DNA of 7,179 bases from Planctomycetota bacterium (GCA_021852225.1 JAJZOA010000291.1:1-7179); one strand, 5' to 3'. Shown: positions 1 to 6,957, counted from the stretch's first letter. The notes: a model not told the origin generated them from the sequence alone. Translations and numbers: made by a program.

Positions 1-53
1 CAAATACGGTTATATACGCCATGCTCCCATTCTACCCTGTTGTCGGCCCATAA
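1..53 (+). CDS. C-terminal end of a probable second GH29 alpha-L-fucosidase paralogue (partial)
   Basis: Only the last 16 full codons lie in the window, read from base 3: NTVIYAMLPFYPVVGP, then TAA at 51-53 followed at once by an in-frame TGA. The peptide NTVIYA is identical to residues 523-528 of the complete fucosidase encoded at 1010-2806. The DNA under it (1-22) is an exact 22-base match, in inverted orientation, to 1221-1242. After the match the proteins diverge, although an aromatic-Pro pair (YP here, WP there) still aligns. The match lies in a beta-strand of the C-terminal beta-sandwich domain. This copy stops 10 residues after the match, while the complete gene continues for 70, so this is either a differently ended paralogue or a truncated duplicate. 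The rest lies left of the window. Assignment as a fucosidase is inferred from this short but exact match. Confidence 0.6.
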   Translation, partial: NTVIYAMLPFYPVVGP

Positions 54-256
54 TGAATACGTTGGTGACCGGTCAGGGAAAAAATGCTCCGGACTCCTCA
101 CCTGTTGGCATAAATTCTGCTATTATCTTTCCGCGGCATTATGGGAAAGCCCATAGTGTGGCGTAATGTGCGCAGAAGTCCGGGTGGAGATACCCACCCA
201 GGACCAGCCCGGATGGCAAATAAAAAGGCGGACCACTCTGGTGGCCGAGAACTGTA
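54..256. other. Non-coding leader with three consecutive hairpins ahead of the HAD gene
   Basis: No convincing gene lies here, although two reading frames stay open by chance from the left edge to about 156-167. The stretch folds locally in three places. At 137-158 there is a 9-pair stem (one G-T wobble) with loop aaag. At 178-204 there is a 10-pair stem with a single bulged A and loop agatac. At 229-247 there is a 7-pair stem with a bulged A and loop tctg. A 10-base perfect palindrome TGACCGGTCA lies at 66-75. No good sigma70 promoter was found: TTGGCA at 105-110 has no -10 at proper spacing. Whether this is a structured 5' leader, a small RNA or unrelated inverted repeats cannot be told from one sequence. 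Confidence 0.4.
218..247 (-). terminator. Intrinsic-terminator-like hairpin on the minus strand just before the HAD start
   Basis: Read on the minus strand, a stem formed by 229-231/245-247 and 233-236/241-244, with tetraloop caga and one bulged base, is followed after two C residues by TTTTTATTT (complement of 218-226). That is the classic layout of a Rho-independent terminator. No minus-strand gene is recognised directly upstream of it, because the HAD gene runs the other way. It may stop antisense transcription through the HAD gene or be a leftover of rearrangement. On the plus strand the same hairpin ends nine bases before the HAD start codon and might affect its translation. Confidence 0.45.
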
Positions 257-898
257 ATGACAACTTCCCAAACCGTTGAAAACCGATGGATGACCGACCC
301 GCGAGCGGACCTTCCCCCTGAAATTCGTGGGCTGATTTTTGATTGCGACGGTACCCTTGTGGACACCATGGGCGTGCATTACCGCGCTTGGCTGCAGGCT
401 CTGAACGGAACCGGCATTGACCTGCCGGAAGAAAAATTTTATTCCCTCGCTGGCGCGCCGACTACCAAAATTGCCGACATGCTGGTGCGGGAATTCAATT
501 CTTCCGCCTCGCCGGCCACCATCGCCCGCCAGAAGGAAGAATTCTACATCGCCGACATTCCCCTTATCCGGGAACTTTCCGCAGTGGTGGCGATCGCACG
601 GCGGGAACAGGGTAAAAGGAGCCTTGCGGTTGCCAGCGGTGGGTTTCATCATGTGGTGGACCGGCAATTGGCCGCATCTGGCCTGACCGATCTGTTTCCA
701 ATTGTCATTTGTGCCGACGACGTAACTCATGGCAAGCCCGCGCCGGATTGCTTTCTGGAGGCCGCGCGGCGAATGCGCCTGAAACCTTCACAATGCGTGG
801 TTTATGAAGATGCCGAGCTTGGCTTTCAGGCCGGGCGGGCCGCGGGAATGGCTGTGGTGGATGTTCGTCCTTGGCACAACTGGAATGATGCCCTTTGA
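257..898 (+). CDS. HAD-superfamily sugar-phosphate phosphatase, YqaB / beta-phosphoglucomutase-like
   Basis: Cytoplasmic HAD hydrolase of 213 residues, the usual size for this group. The four HAD motifs are present: motif I DCDGT with nucleophile Asp29 and general acid/base Asp31, motif II Ser127 (VASGG), motif III Lys160 in GKPAPDCF, and motif IV Glu184-Asp185 in VVYEDAELG. The helical cap lies between motifs I and II (about residues 38-105). From memory, the layout and wording resemble E. coli YqaB, a fructose-1-phosphate/6-phosphogluconate phosphatase, especially around ALNG, the KPAPD motif and the VVYEDA..G.QA.RAAGM stretch. A sugar phosphate is the likely substrate, but which one is not visible. 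ATG 257 gives 11 extra residues before Met12 (ATG at 290); neither start has a clear ribosome site, so the shorter form is possible. The gene lies between two fucosidase sequences and converges on the complete one. Confidence 0.85.
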   Translation: MTTSQTVENRWMTDPRADLPPEIRGLIFDCDGTLVDTMGVHYRAWLQALNGTGIDLPEEKFYSLAGAPTTKIADMLVREFNSSASPATIARQKEEFYIADIPLIRELSAVVAIARREQGKRSLAVASGGFHHVVDRQLAASGLTDLFPIVICADDVTHGKPAPDCFLEAARRMRLKPSQCVVYEDAELGFQAGRAAGMAVVDVRPWHNWNDAL

Positions 899-928
899 AT
901 TTTGAATCCGCTGGCTCCCGACCAGTGG

Positions 929-964
929 AAAAAAGCGGGCGGTTCTTTTCCAGCAAACCGCCCG
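929..964 (-). terminator. Rho-independent terminator of the fucosidase gene
   Basis: A perfect 9-pair GC-rich stem joins CGGGCGGTT (936-944) and AACCGCCCG (956-964) with an 11-base loop. On the minus strand it is followed after one base by TTTTTT (complement of 929-934). It begins about 45 bases past the fucosidase stop codon. On the plus strand no T-run follows the stem, so it serves the fucosidase rather than the converging HAD gene. Confidence 0.8.
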
Positions 965-1009
965 GCACCAACATTAAAGGTCATTTTCAAACCGTCCCGG
1001 GATAATTGT

Positions 1010-2806
1010 TCAGGCCAGTACCAGCTTTAAAGCCACAGCGTAATCGGCGGCTTTCGGTCTGGTTTTGGGCTTTTGCACGCTTAACCCCGTGGCTGTCTGT
1101 TTCCACACCAGCGGTTCATCCACACCCAGCATTTGAACATGGGCGATTTTGCCCGGATTGGTCGAGGACGCGGTTCCCATCGCCGGAACATTGAATGCGC
1201 TGTGCGGCCAGCCCAGGAAAATGGCGTATATAACCGTATTTGCCTTGTTACGGGTAAAGCGAATGTCGTTGGCACCAAGGTTTTTAATGGTGTTGAAGCC
1301 ATTGCCCCAGCCTTTGGCCGCCTGTGTCGCGCCTTGGCCGAAAATTTTCCATGGCCGAGTGGAATAAATCGCCTCGCCATTTACAGCAAACCATTCTGCA
1401 AGTCGCTCAAGAATCAATTTTTCCTTGCGGTCGATGGTGCCATCCGGCTTGCCAGGAATATTAAGCACAAATGTGCCGTTTTTGCTGACCGCATCGCACA
1501 GCCAGTGAATCACCTGCTGCGGGTTCAGGTAGCCACCATATTCGCCGGGGCGGTCGAAAAGATCTCGCTGATAATGCCAGTTGCCGATGCAGGTTTCGGA
1601 CTGCCAAGGGTAAGGCACAATACCGCTGGTGATACCGCGTTCAATATCGGCGACAACGGATTTTGCCAGGTGGGGGGGCACGCCCTTAACATTAATAATG
1701 CCTTCCATTTTTCCGTGGGTCTTCAGGTTATGGTTATAAAAATAGGCTCCGATATTCATGCCGCCCCAGCCGAGCGGGAAGAGGGAATTGTCAAAGTACA
1801 ACAGGTCCGGATTGTGCTGGTCAATCAGGTCGCGGGTGCGGTCATAAAAGTTTTTCACATAAGAGGCATCGGGCAGGGCGTTATGCGGATGCTTGGCGCC
1901 ATAAAGCTGCTGGGGATCGTAACCGTCCCACCATTGCCCTTTGCCATCGGCTTTGGTTAGCGCGCCATCATACGGAACGCCAGCCAGCGGACCACGTGTA
2001 TCCGCCCCGTGGGCAGTCTGGAACCACCACCAGTTGCGGGCCTGATGGACTGTCACGCCCATGCGCAACCCGCGCTGGCGGGCTTCATGTGTCCAGGTTC
2101 CTATAACGTCCCGATGCGGACCAATGTTGGCGGCATTCCATTGATGATGCTTGGAATTCCAGGTGTCAAAGCCATCATGATGGTTGGCCACCGCCAGGAA
2201 TAATTTTGCGCCCGCCTTTTTATACAGATCCATCAGGTGACCAGGTTCCCAGTTCAAAAGAGTCCACTGGGCGCACAGGTCTTTGTAGCCAAAGCGCGAT
2301 GGCGGTCCATAGTGCTGGCACTGGTAACGGTTCTGGCCGGACCCTTGAATATACATGTTGCGGGCGTACCAGTCGCCATCTTCAGGCACGCACTGTGGAC
2401 TCCAGTGGTTCCAGATGGCGAATTTGGCGTCCCTGTACCATTCAGGGCAATCATATTGCATAAAAGAGTCCCACGTTGCCTTGTACGGGCCTTCGCCAGC
2501 CAGACCCGAGACCGGGGCCTTCATGGGAACGCCATCCCAAGAACCACCCTTCACGGGCAGGCCCGGCGGGTTGCCCCAGCCCGTGGGCCGCCAATGCTGA
2601 TTGTTAAGTTTTTCTGAAATGATTTTGTTCCGTTCCAGCGCGTAAAAAGTGCGTTGGTTTGCGGGAGTGGCGCAAAATTCCGGATAGGTCTGGTTAAGCT
2701 GGTCAAAACCGCTGCCACCTGCAGCCTCCGCTGTGCCAGATTTGCTGATTCCAACGACTGCCGCCGCGGAAACCGCCATAAATTTGCAAAAATCCCGTCG
2801 CTTCAT
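1010..2806 (-). CDS. Tat-exported alpha-L-fucosidase, glycoside hydrolase family 29
   Basis: Retaining exo-glycosidase releasing L-fucose from glycans; 598 residues, longer than many GH29 enzymes. The N-terminus KRRDFCKF (Arg3-Arg4), then an Ala-rich hydrophobic stretch to about residue 29, is a Tat signal, so the enzyme folds in the cytoplasm before export. The GH29 barrel shows the hallmark pattern around residues 128-151 (KFAIWNHW...VP..GDWYARNM; His134 is the likely fucose-binding His), HHDGF at 209-213, and LLYFDN at 335-340, where Asp339 is the likely nucleophile. The acid/base may be Glu404 in PWQSETC, but that residue varies in the family. A C-terminal beta-sandwich starts near 480 (RFTRNKANTVIYAIFLGWP at 516-534). 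A clean site, AAGGAAA (complement of 2811-2817), precedes the ATG. The gene ends at the 929-964 terminator and is divergent from the PEP-CTERM gene. The natural glycan substrate is not visible. Confidence 0.93.
   Translation of the reverse strand: MKRRDFCKFMAVSAAAVVGISKSGTAEAAGGSGFDQLNQTYPEFCATPANQRTFYALERNKIISEKLNNQHWRPTGWGNPPGLPVKGGSWDGVPMKAPVSGLAGEGPYKATWDSFMQYDCPEWYRDAKFAIWNHWSPQCVPEDGDWYARNMYIQGSGQNRYQCQHYGPPSRFGYKDLCAQWTLLNWEPGHLMDLYKKAGAKLFLAVANHHDGFDTWNSKHHQWNAANIGPHRDVIGTWTHEARQRGLRMGVTVHQARNWWWFQTAHGADTRGPLAGVPYDGALTKADGKGQWWDGYDPQQLYGAKHPHNALPDASYVKNFYDRTRDLIDQHNPDLLYFDNSLFPLGWGGMNIGAYFYNHNLKTHGKMEGIINVKGVPPHLAKSVVADIERGITSGIVPYPWQSETCIGNWHYQRDLFDRPGEYGGYLNPQQVIHWLCDAVSKNGTFVLNIPGKPDGTIDRKEKLILERLAEWFAVNGEAIYSTRPWKIFGQGATQAAKGWGNGFNTIKNLGANDIRFTRNKANTVIYAIFLGWPHSAFNVPAMGTASSTNPGKIAHVQMLGVDEPLVWKQTATGLSVQKPKTRPKAADYAVALKLVLA
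1221..1242. repeat. 22-base inverted repeat partner of bases 1-22
   Basis: The plus strand here is the exact reverse complement of the first 22 bases of the window. In both places the DNA encodes NTVIYA in the same codon phase. Because the other arm touches the window edge, the match may extend further left. A chance exact match of this length in 7 kb is very unlikely, so it marks shared ancestry, gene conversion or duplication of the fucosidase coding region. Confidence 0.85.
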
Positions 2807-3230
2807 GTCGTTTCCTTTTCTACAAAAAACCTACATTTAATGTCATCGGCGTTCATAAACGTAACAAGTCCAGCAAATATTGCAATGATTTTCTATAAAA
2901 TCGTCACAATGGTGTGCGCACAATTTTTAGCTTGCAAATATCTGCCAGCTTAAAAAAAAATAGGCTAATGTACGTGCGGCACCAAGGCGCACTCAATTAT
3001 TAAAACTTGACTCCTCCTGAAACCTGAAACTAAATGGCGAAAATTTTCTTGTCGGGTGACCAAGCGTCGGGTAAAATCTTTGCACCAGGGTAGTGTCGCC
3101 TGAAGTCTCAACCCTATGGAATTCTTAAACTGCAGATGACTGACACGCAAGAGCCGCCAATTTGCCCGATTATTGAACCGGCAAGCACGAGTCCAATGCG
3201 GTGTCACAGTGAACTGAATTGAGGGTACTT
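2807..3230. other. Divergent intergenic region between fucosidase and PEP-CTERM genes
   Basis: This AT-rich 424-base region must hold the promoters of both flanking genes. Visible elements are a perfect 10-base palindrome TGTGCGCACA at 2913-2922, a run of nine A residues at 2952-2960, TTGACT at 3007-3012 (five of six bases of a -35 box) and a tandem CCTGAAA repeat at 3016-3029. The heptamer GTCGGGT occurs at 3051-3057 and 3066-3072 and thus starts 15 bases apart. Possible -10 boxes at 3030-3036 match poorly, so no promoter is called. A minus-strand open frame at 2965-3207 has no protein-like features. Confidence 0.5.
3221..3225 (+). promoter_or_regulatory. Ribosome binding site that sets the PEP-CTERM start at 3231
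   Basis: GAGGG lies five bases before ATG 3231. The longest open frame could start at a TTG at 3219, but that codon overlaps this site and has none of its own. Starting at 3231 also gives a cleaner signal peptide (MIRASLLSAG...). Confidence 0.8.
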
Positions 3231-4814
3231 ATGATTCGAGCATCACTTCTTTCCGCGGGGATTGTTTCCATTCCGGTTTTGGCATTGGCTTCTGTGGCTT
3301 TGGCTGGAACCGGCAGTTATTCAATTCCGGTCAATTTTTCAGCTGGAACCTACAGTAACAGCGGATACATTCCGGGCTATGCGCCGCCGGACACTGATGG
3401 TGCCGTGGGCACGGCGAATATCGCCGAACTGATTAACGGCCAGTTTTCTGTTTACAACAAAATCGCCAGTGGCGCAACCAATACGCCCATCCTGTCTGAA
3501 ACGCTGAAAACCTTCTGGAAAAACGCGCTAAGTTCCAGCGCCTATTCGGCCGCCTTCACAGCCAGTGGCTCAACCACGAGTATCGGGTTAAGCGATCCGC
3601 GGATTATTTACGATCCGAGTTCGGGAAACTGGTTCGCCAGTTCCATCACCGTTCCGCAGAACAGTACGGGCGTCAGCGCCTCCAATGATTTTCTAGTGGC
3701 GGAATCCAGCAATCCACTTCTTGGCTGGCATGGCATCACTTATGGTTCGCAGCCCGCGGGCATGTCTACGCCGGAATTTGCCGATTTTCCGACTCTTGGA
3801 ATTACCGCAAATAATGTGACGCTCGCGGGCAATATGTATTCAGTGCCCAGTGCATTGAATAATTTTACCAGCTCACCAACCAATACCGATGTATTGGTTA
3901 TTCCCAAAGCCAGTTTGACCGCGGGCAATTCCTCTGGAGCGGCGCTGTTTAACCAGCCCTACAGCAACCTCGGTTTTACCAACCAGCCGGTAAGCGATTT
4001 CAGTGGAAATGCCGGTCAGGCCACCTATTTGTATTCAAATTACCAGCAAAGCAGCGGCAATTCGGTCGGTTACACGGAAAATCTGAATCAGACCGTGGTG
4101 GTTCCGGGCAGCCCGCCTACACTGGATATTAATTTTAATCTTGCGACATTCACGACCCAGACGGGTGGCCCGCCAGCCACCGGCGCATCCCAGCCGGGCA
4201 CTTCCAATGCCATAGACACTGGCGATGATCGTTTAAGTTCCAGCCTGGTGCTTTCCCAAGGGCAGATCTGGGGTGTGCAAACGATCGCAAACCCCGGTAA
4301 CAGCAACGTGTCAGCCTTGCGGGTATTTGGCGTTACCCCGGCCGTTACGGATGGTGCCAGTCCGACCATCCGCAATGAACTGGTCCTGACCGATCCAAAT
4401 AACCCCGGCAGTTCCCTTTATTATGGATCCATGGCGGTGGGCACCAACGGCACAGTGGTGCTGGCATTTAACGAAAGTTCGGGTAGTCAATATGTCGGTT
4501 CTTATGCGGTTGTTGGGCATATTTCCAATACCGGAAGTCTGTCGTTGGGAACGCCATTTCTGCTTAAGGCGGGAGCGGCCGATTACACGCTGCTGACCGG
4601 TAGCTACCGCTGGGGTGATTACAGTACAACGGTGGCCGATCCCACGAATTCCAACGCCTTCTGGACGTTTCAGGAATTGCCCGCTGCCAACGGCACATGG
4701 TCCACCCAGGTCACCGAAATTCTTACGCCGGAACCCGCCAGCGTGACGCTGCTTATCGCCGGCGGCTTGATATTGCTTCGACGAAGGCACCGCGCAACGC
4801 CCGACCGCGCCTGA
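3231..4814 (+). CDS. Secreted PEP-CTERM sorting-domain protein, propeller-like
   Basis: 527 residues, rich in Ser, Thr, Asn and Gly. A signal peptide covers about residues 1-25, with a plausible cleavage after Ala-Leu-Ala. The C-terminus carries the tripartite PEP-CTERM tag: Pro500-Glu501-Pro502, a hydrophobic helix (about 504-516), then RRRHR (517-521). In known systems exosortase recognises this tag and moves the protein to the outer surface or extracellular matrix; no exosortase gene is in the window. The body has landmarks that I recognise from bacterial sialidase- or propeller-like secreted proteins: PDTDGAVG (53-60), INGQFSVY (68-75), DPRIIYDPSSGNWF (122-135), ADFPTLG (184-190) and RWGDYS (460-465). 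No catalytic residues can be named, so enzymatic function is unknown. It is divergent from the fucosidase. No clear terminator follows. Confidence 0.85.
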   Translation: MIRASLLSAGIVSIPVLALASVALAGTGSYSIPVNFSAGTYSNSGYIPGYAPPDTDGAVGTANIAELINGQFSVYNKIASGATNTPILSETLKTFWKNALSSSAYSAAFTASGSTTSIGLSDPRIIYDPSSGNWFASSITVPQNSTGVSASNDFLVAESSNPLLGWHGITYGSQPAGMSTPEFADFPTLGITANNVTLAGNMYSVPSALNNFTSSPTNTDVLVIPKASLTAGNSSGAALFNQPYSNLGFTNQPVSDFSGNAGQATYLYSNYQQSSGNSVGYTENLNQTVVVPGSPPTLDINFNLATFTTQTGGPPATGASQPGTSNAIDTGDDRLSSSLVLSQGQIWGVQTIANPGNSNVSALRVFGVTPAVTDGASPTIRNELVLTDPNNPGSSLYYGSMAVGTNGTVVLAFNESSGSQYVGSYAVVGHISNTGSLSLGTPFLLKAGAADYTLLTGSYRWGDYSTTVADPTNSNAFWTFQELPAANGTWSTQVTEILTPEPASVTLLIAGGLILLRRRHRATPDRA

Positions 4815-5206
4815 TTCAACGGCGGACGGCGGCGGAAGAAAAAGACGAGATTCATGGATTCTATTTGGACCTGCATGAATTGCATGCGTGTCCGCATGGC
4901 CATTGTCTGATGGAAACGCTCCCGGCGCTGTCGCATCGGCAGGTGTTTAAGCTGGGCATGATCCTCAGACAACGCATCGTTGATCATGGGCAGGTAAGCG
5001 CGCCTGCGTCACAAACATCGCCGCGGCAAGGCAAAACATCAGCGTGTTGAATAATAAAAGAACAAATGCGTGGTGCCCGCGCTCGCTTGCGGCCGGCAAT
5101 CCGATCAATTTCAGAGGTAATGAAATAAGCCCACAGTCCACCCGTTATCTTGCAATGGTGTTCGGGAGGATACGGAGCGAATAGTCAATTTTTTTAGGAG
5201 AAGGTC
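4815..5206. other. 392-base gap without a convincing gene
   Basis: Two overlapping frames on opposite strands stay open here: plus 4697-5050 (117 codons, running out of the PEP-CTERM gene in another phase) and minus 4670-4987 (105 codons). Both have ordinary-looking codons but no recognisable domain, and neither start has a good ribosome site. In a third phase, ATG 4854 opens an 18-codon frame (MDSIWTCMNCMRVRMAIV) whose TGA overlaps ATG 4909 of the 117-codon frame. That is suggestive of translational coupling but probably chance. The last 150 bases must carry the promoter of the next gene, yet no clear -35/-10 pair was found. Confidence 0.4.
5196..5200 (+). promoter_or_regulatory. Strong ribosome binding site of the SIMPL gene
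   Basis: AGGAG is placed six bases before ATG 5207, after a run of seven T residues. The spacing is close to ideal and fixes the start of the downstream gene. Confidence 0.8.
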
Positions 5207-5998
5207 ATGGACGACCAGACAAAAACCGCAGCTGTGCGGGATGCCGGGCTGACACAATCTGTTCCGCCGGCACGTGTTGTGGTAACGCTCAAGGCGGGGC
5301 TGGCATTTGCCGTTGCCAACATTCTTTGCGTGCTAATTGCGGTCATGGCCTATACGCACGTACACCGCACAGTGAAAACCATTAGCGTCACCGGTTCGGC
5401 AGACCGGAATATCACTTCAAATCTGATTATCTGGTCGGCAACCGTGAATGCACGGTCCGTTACACTGGCCGAAGCTTATACGAAATTAGCGGCAGGCACC
5501 GTGGCCACCCTGCATTTTTTGACCAGCCACGGCATACCGCCCCAGGCCATACGCACGGGCGCGATAAGCATAAGCAAAAACTACACGCGCGACGCCCATG
5601 GGCATACGACTGATGTGGTATCCAGCTATGTATTGGGTCAGAACATAACGGTAACCAGTCATGACGTGCGGCATGTGGCCGCAGTGGGCCGGCAGGTGAC
5701 AGAGCTGATTAAGAAGGGTGTCCAGGTGGCGGCCAATTCGCCGGAATATATTTATACCAAGCTGGCGGACATGAAAATTACGATGCTGGCGGCTGCCACA
5801 AAAGACGCCACCATCAGGGCTGGCCAAATAGCGGCGAACAGCGGAGCAAAGCTGGGCAAAATCGATTACGCCCGCATGGGTGTTTTGCAGATTAATCCAC
5901 TTTATTCGACCAGTGTTTCCAGTGAAGGCAACGACGATACCACGTCTTACCGCAAAACGATTATGGCCGTGGTGCATACACAGTTCGAATTACAATAA
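5207..5998 (+). CDS. Membrane-anchored SIMPL-domain (DUF541) protein
   Basis: 263 residues. A short cytoplasmic N-terminus (1-29) leads to one hydrophobic segment at about 30-50 (AGLAFAVANILCVLIAVMAY), probably an uncleaved signal anchor. The rest matches the SIMPL/DUF541 pattern as I know it from the BP26/OMP28 family: ISVTGSADRNITSN (59-72), a helix with repeated Ala around 85-100, HGIPPQAIRTGAISISKNY, then YVLGQNITVTSHDVRHVAAVGRQVTELIKKGV, the segment after NSPEYIYTKL, and a C-terminal strand ending IMAVVHTQFELQ. Members sit in the periplasm or outer membrane and can form ring-like assemblies; their biochemical role is poorly understood. It appears to be its own transcription unit, converging on the frameshifted gene to the right. 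The family call is from recognised pattern, not a search. Confidence 0.82.
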   Translation: MDDQTKTAAVRDAGLTQSVPPARVVVTLKAGLAFAVANILCVLIAVMAYTHVHRTVKTISVTGSADRNITSNLIIWSATVNARSVTLAEAYTKLAAGTVATLHFLTSHGIPPQAIRTGAISISKNYTRDAHGHTTDVVSSYVLGQNITVTSHDVRHVAAVGRQVTELIKKGVQVAANSPEYIYTKLADMKITMLAAATKDATIRAGQIAANSGAKLGKIDYARMGVLQINPLYSTSVSSEGNDDTTSYRKTIMAVVHTQFELQ

Positions 5999-6109
5999 GC
6001 GGACGGACATTCAACGGGGTCAACCCGGAGGGCGAATTTTGGTCTATAAAAACGCGGCGGGAAAAATAGCATGGGAATCGAACCAACTGCCCGAACCAGC
6101 GGCCCTTGG

Positions 6110-6125
6110 CGTTGCCGCAGCAACG
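6110..6125. terminator. Short hairpin between convergent genes, weak terminator candidate
   Basis: CGTTGC (6110-6115) pairs perfectly with GCAACG (6120-6125). On the minus strand the loop is TGCG closed by C-G, an UNCG-type very stable tetraloop, and the hairpin starts one base after the stop codon of the frameshift-restored minus gene. No long T-run follows on either strand (only TTT on the plus strand), so a termination role is weakly supported. Confidence 0.3.
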
Positions 6126-6126
6126 T

Positions 6127-6863
6127 TTAGTAGTTGGCAAGGTAGCCAAGGTCGGCAATGGAACTGGAATAGGTCCGCGGAGTCTGATCGCCCGGCTGCA
6201 AGGAGGCTCCGATTATCAGATTCACGGTGATGTCCTTGCCAAGGGTGAGGTCGGTTGTAGAGATTTGAGTATTTCTGGTGCTTGTTGGCGAACTGACCAG
6301 GAAATCCAGGTTGGTGAAGTCACCAATGGTCAGCGTCCCTGTTGTAAGCGACGTTTCGTTGGCAGCGCGATATCATTCGTAACTTTCAGGCTGTTTATAT
6401 TCAGTGTATCGTTCAAGAACGCGGCAATGTTGCCCGCGGAGCTATCGGTCTGTTTAATGGTCAGGTCCTGGTTGCCAACAAGATTGGTTGCAATATTGGC
6501 TGATGCGGAATCCGCCAACTGAATATCCGGCGTCTCCAGGTCGCCGCCGGTATAGCGAAACACGGAACCCGATTGCCGCATAATTCCGGCCAGAATTGGG
6601 GCCGCTGTGGTGGAGTTAAGCGTGACAGTTCCCACCGTTCCGGCAAATATTGCTTCAGTGGTCAGCGAATTGGCGTAGGTCTGCTGCGTTGCCCCGTTGC
6701 TCCAGAGTGGGCTGGTTATATCCCACGAGCCGTCACCGCCCAAGGATATTCCGTTGGGTTCCCAGAAGAGCGTTTCGGCACGGGTATGATTTGCACCAGC
6801 AGCCGCACCGATGAAGGCGGCCGCCGCCGCCAGCAGATACAAACGATTCTTGCCCGAAAACAT
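6127..6863 (-). pseudogene. Secreted beta-strand-rich surface protein, interrupted by a -1 frameshift
   Basis: The start is firm: AAGGAG (complement of 6871-6876) lies seven bases before the ATG, followed by a signal peptide of about 24-29 residues (MFSGKNRLYLLAAAAAFIG...). The mature part is rich in Thr, Ser, Asn and Ala and opens LFWEPNG...GGDGSWDITSPLWSNG, the style of autotransporter-associated beta-strand repeat proteins of Planctomycetota and Verrucomicrobiota. The original frame degrades to ALPTKRRLQQGR and stops at 6330. A -1 shift, best placed after codon 166 (about 6366), restores 79 more codons of the same style (TSLTTGTLTIGDFTNLDF..., ISTTDLTLGKDITVNLIIGA) to a TAA at 6127-6129. 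The restored product is about 245 residues, short for the family, and lacks a PEP-CTERM tag, so it may be truncated as well. A sequencing error is possible. No slippery heptamer was seen. Confidence 0.7.
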
Positions 6864-6957
6864 AGAAGTACTCCTTGTTGAAAAATTCCATACGAAAGGC
6901 TGGAAACATTCCGGCTATCTTACGCACGGCTAAAATACAGCTACCCTGACGTGCTTA

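Noticed and set aside
98..730. 210-codon open frame on the minus strand
   Set aside because: It lies antisense to the HAD gene, whose four catalytic motifs are intact, and runs through the hairpin region. Its own translation shows no domain, so it is a shadow frame.
1133..1960. 275-codon open frame on the plus strand
   Set aside because: It is antisense to the fucosidase barrel and C-terminal domain, which carry clear GH29 motifs; the plus-strand translation has no recognisable content.
2941..2960. Run of nine A residues as the tail of a terminator
   Set aside because: On the minus strand the T-run lies before, not after, any possible stem, and no stable GC-rich stem flanks it, so it is an AT-rich tract only.
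3219..3230. TTG start giving a four-residue longer PEP-CTERM protein
   Set aside because: The TTG overlaps the GAGGG ribosome site that serves ATG 3231, and the extension breaks up an otherwise standard signal peptide.
5486..5977. 163-codon open frame on the minus strand
   Set aside because: It is antisense to the SIMPL-domain gene, which has a near-ideal ribosome site and recognisable family pattern.
6366..6372. Programmed -1 frameshift
   Set aside because: No X-XXY-YYZ slippery heptamer and no obvious downstream pseudoknot were found in the 6330-6372 interval; an indel or sequencing error explains it more simply.
6106..6522. 138-codon open frame on the plus strand
   Set aside because: It is antisense to the frameshifted surface-protein gene, which has a strong ribosome site, a signal peptide and coherent protein composition on both sides of the shift.
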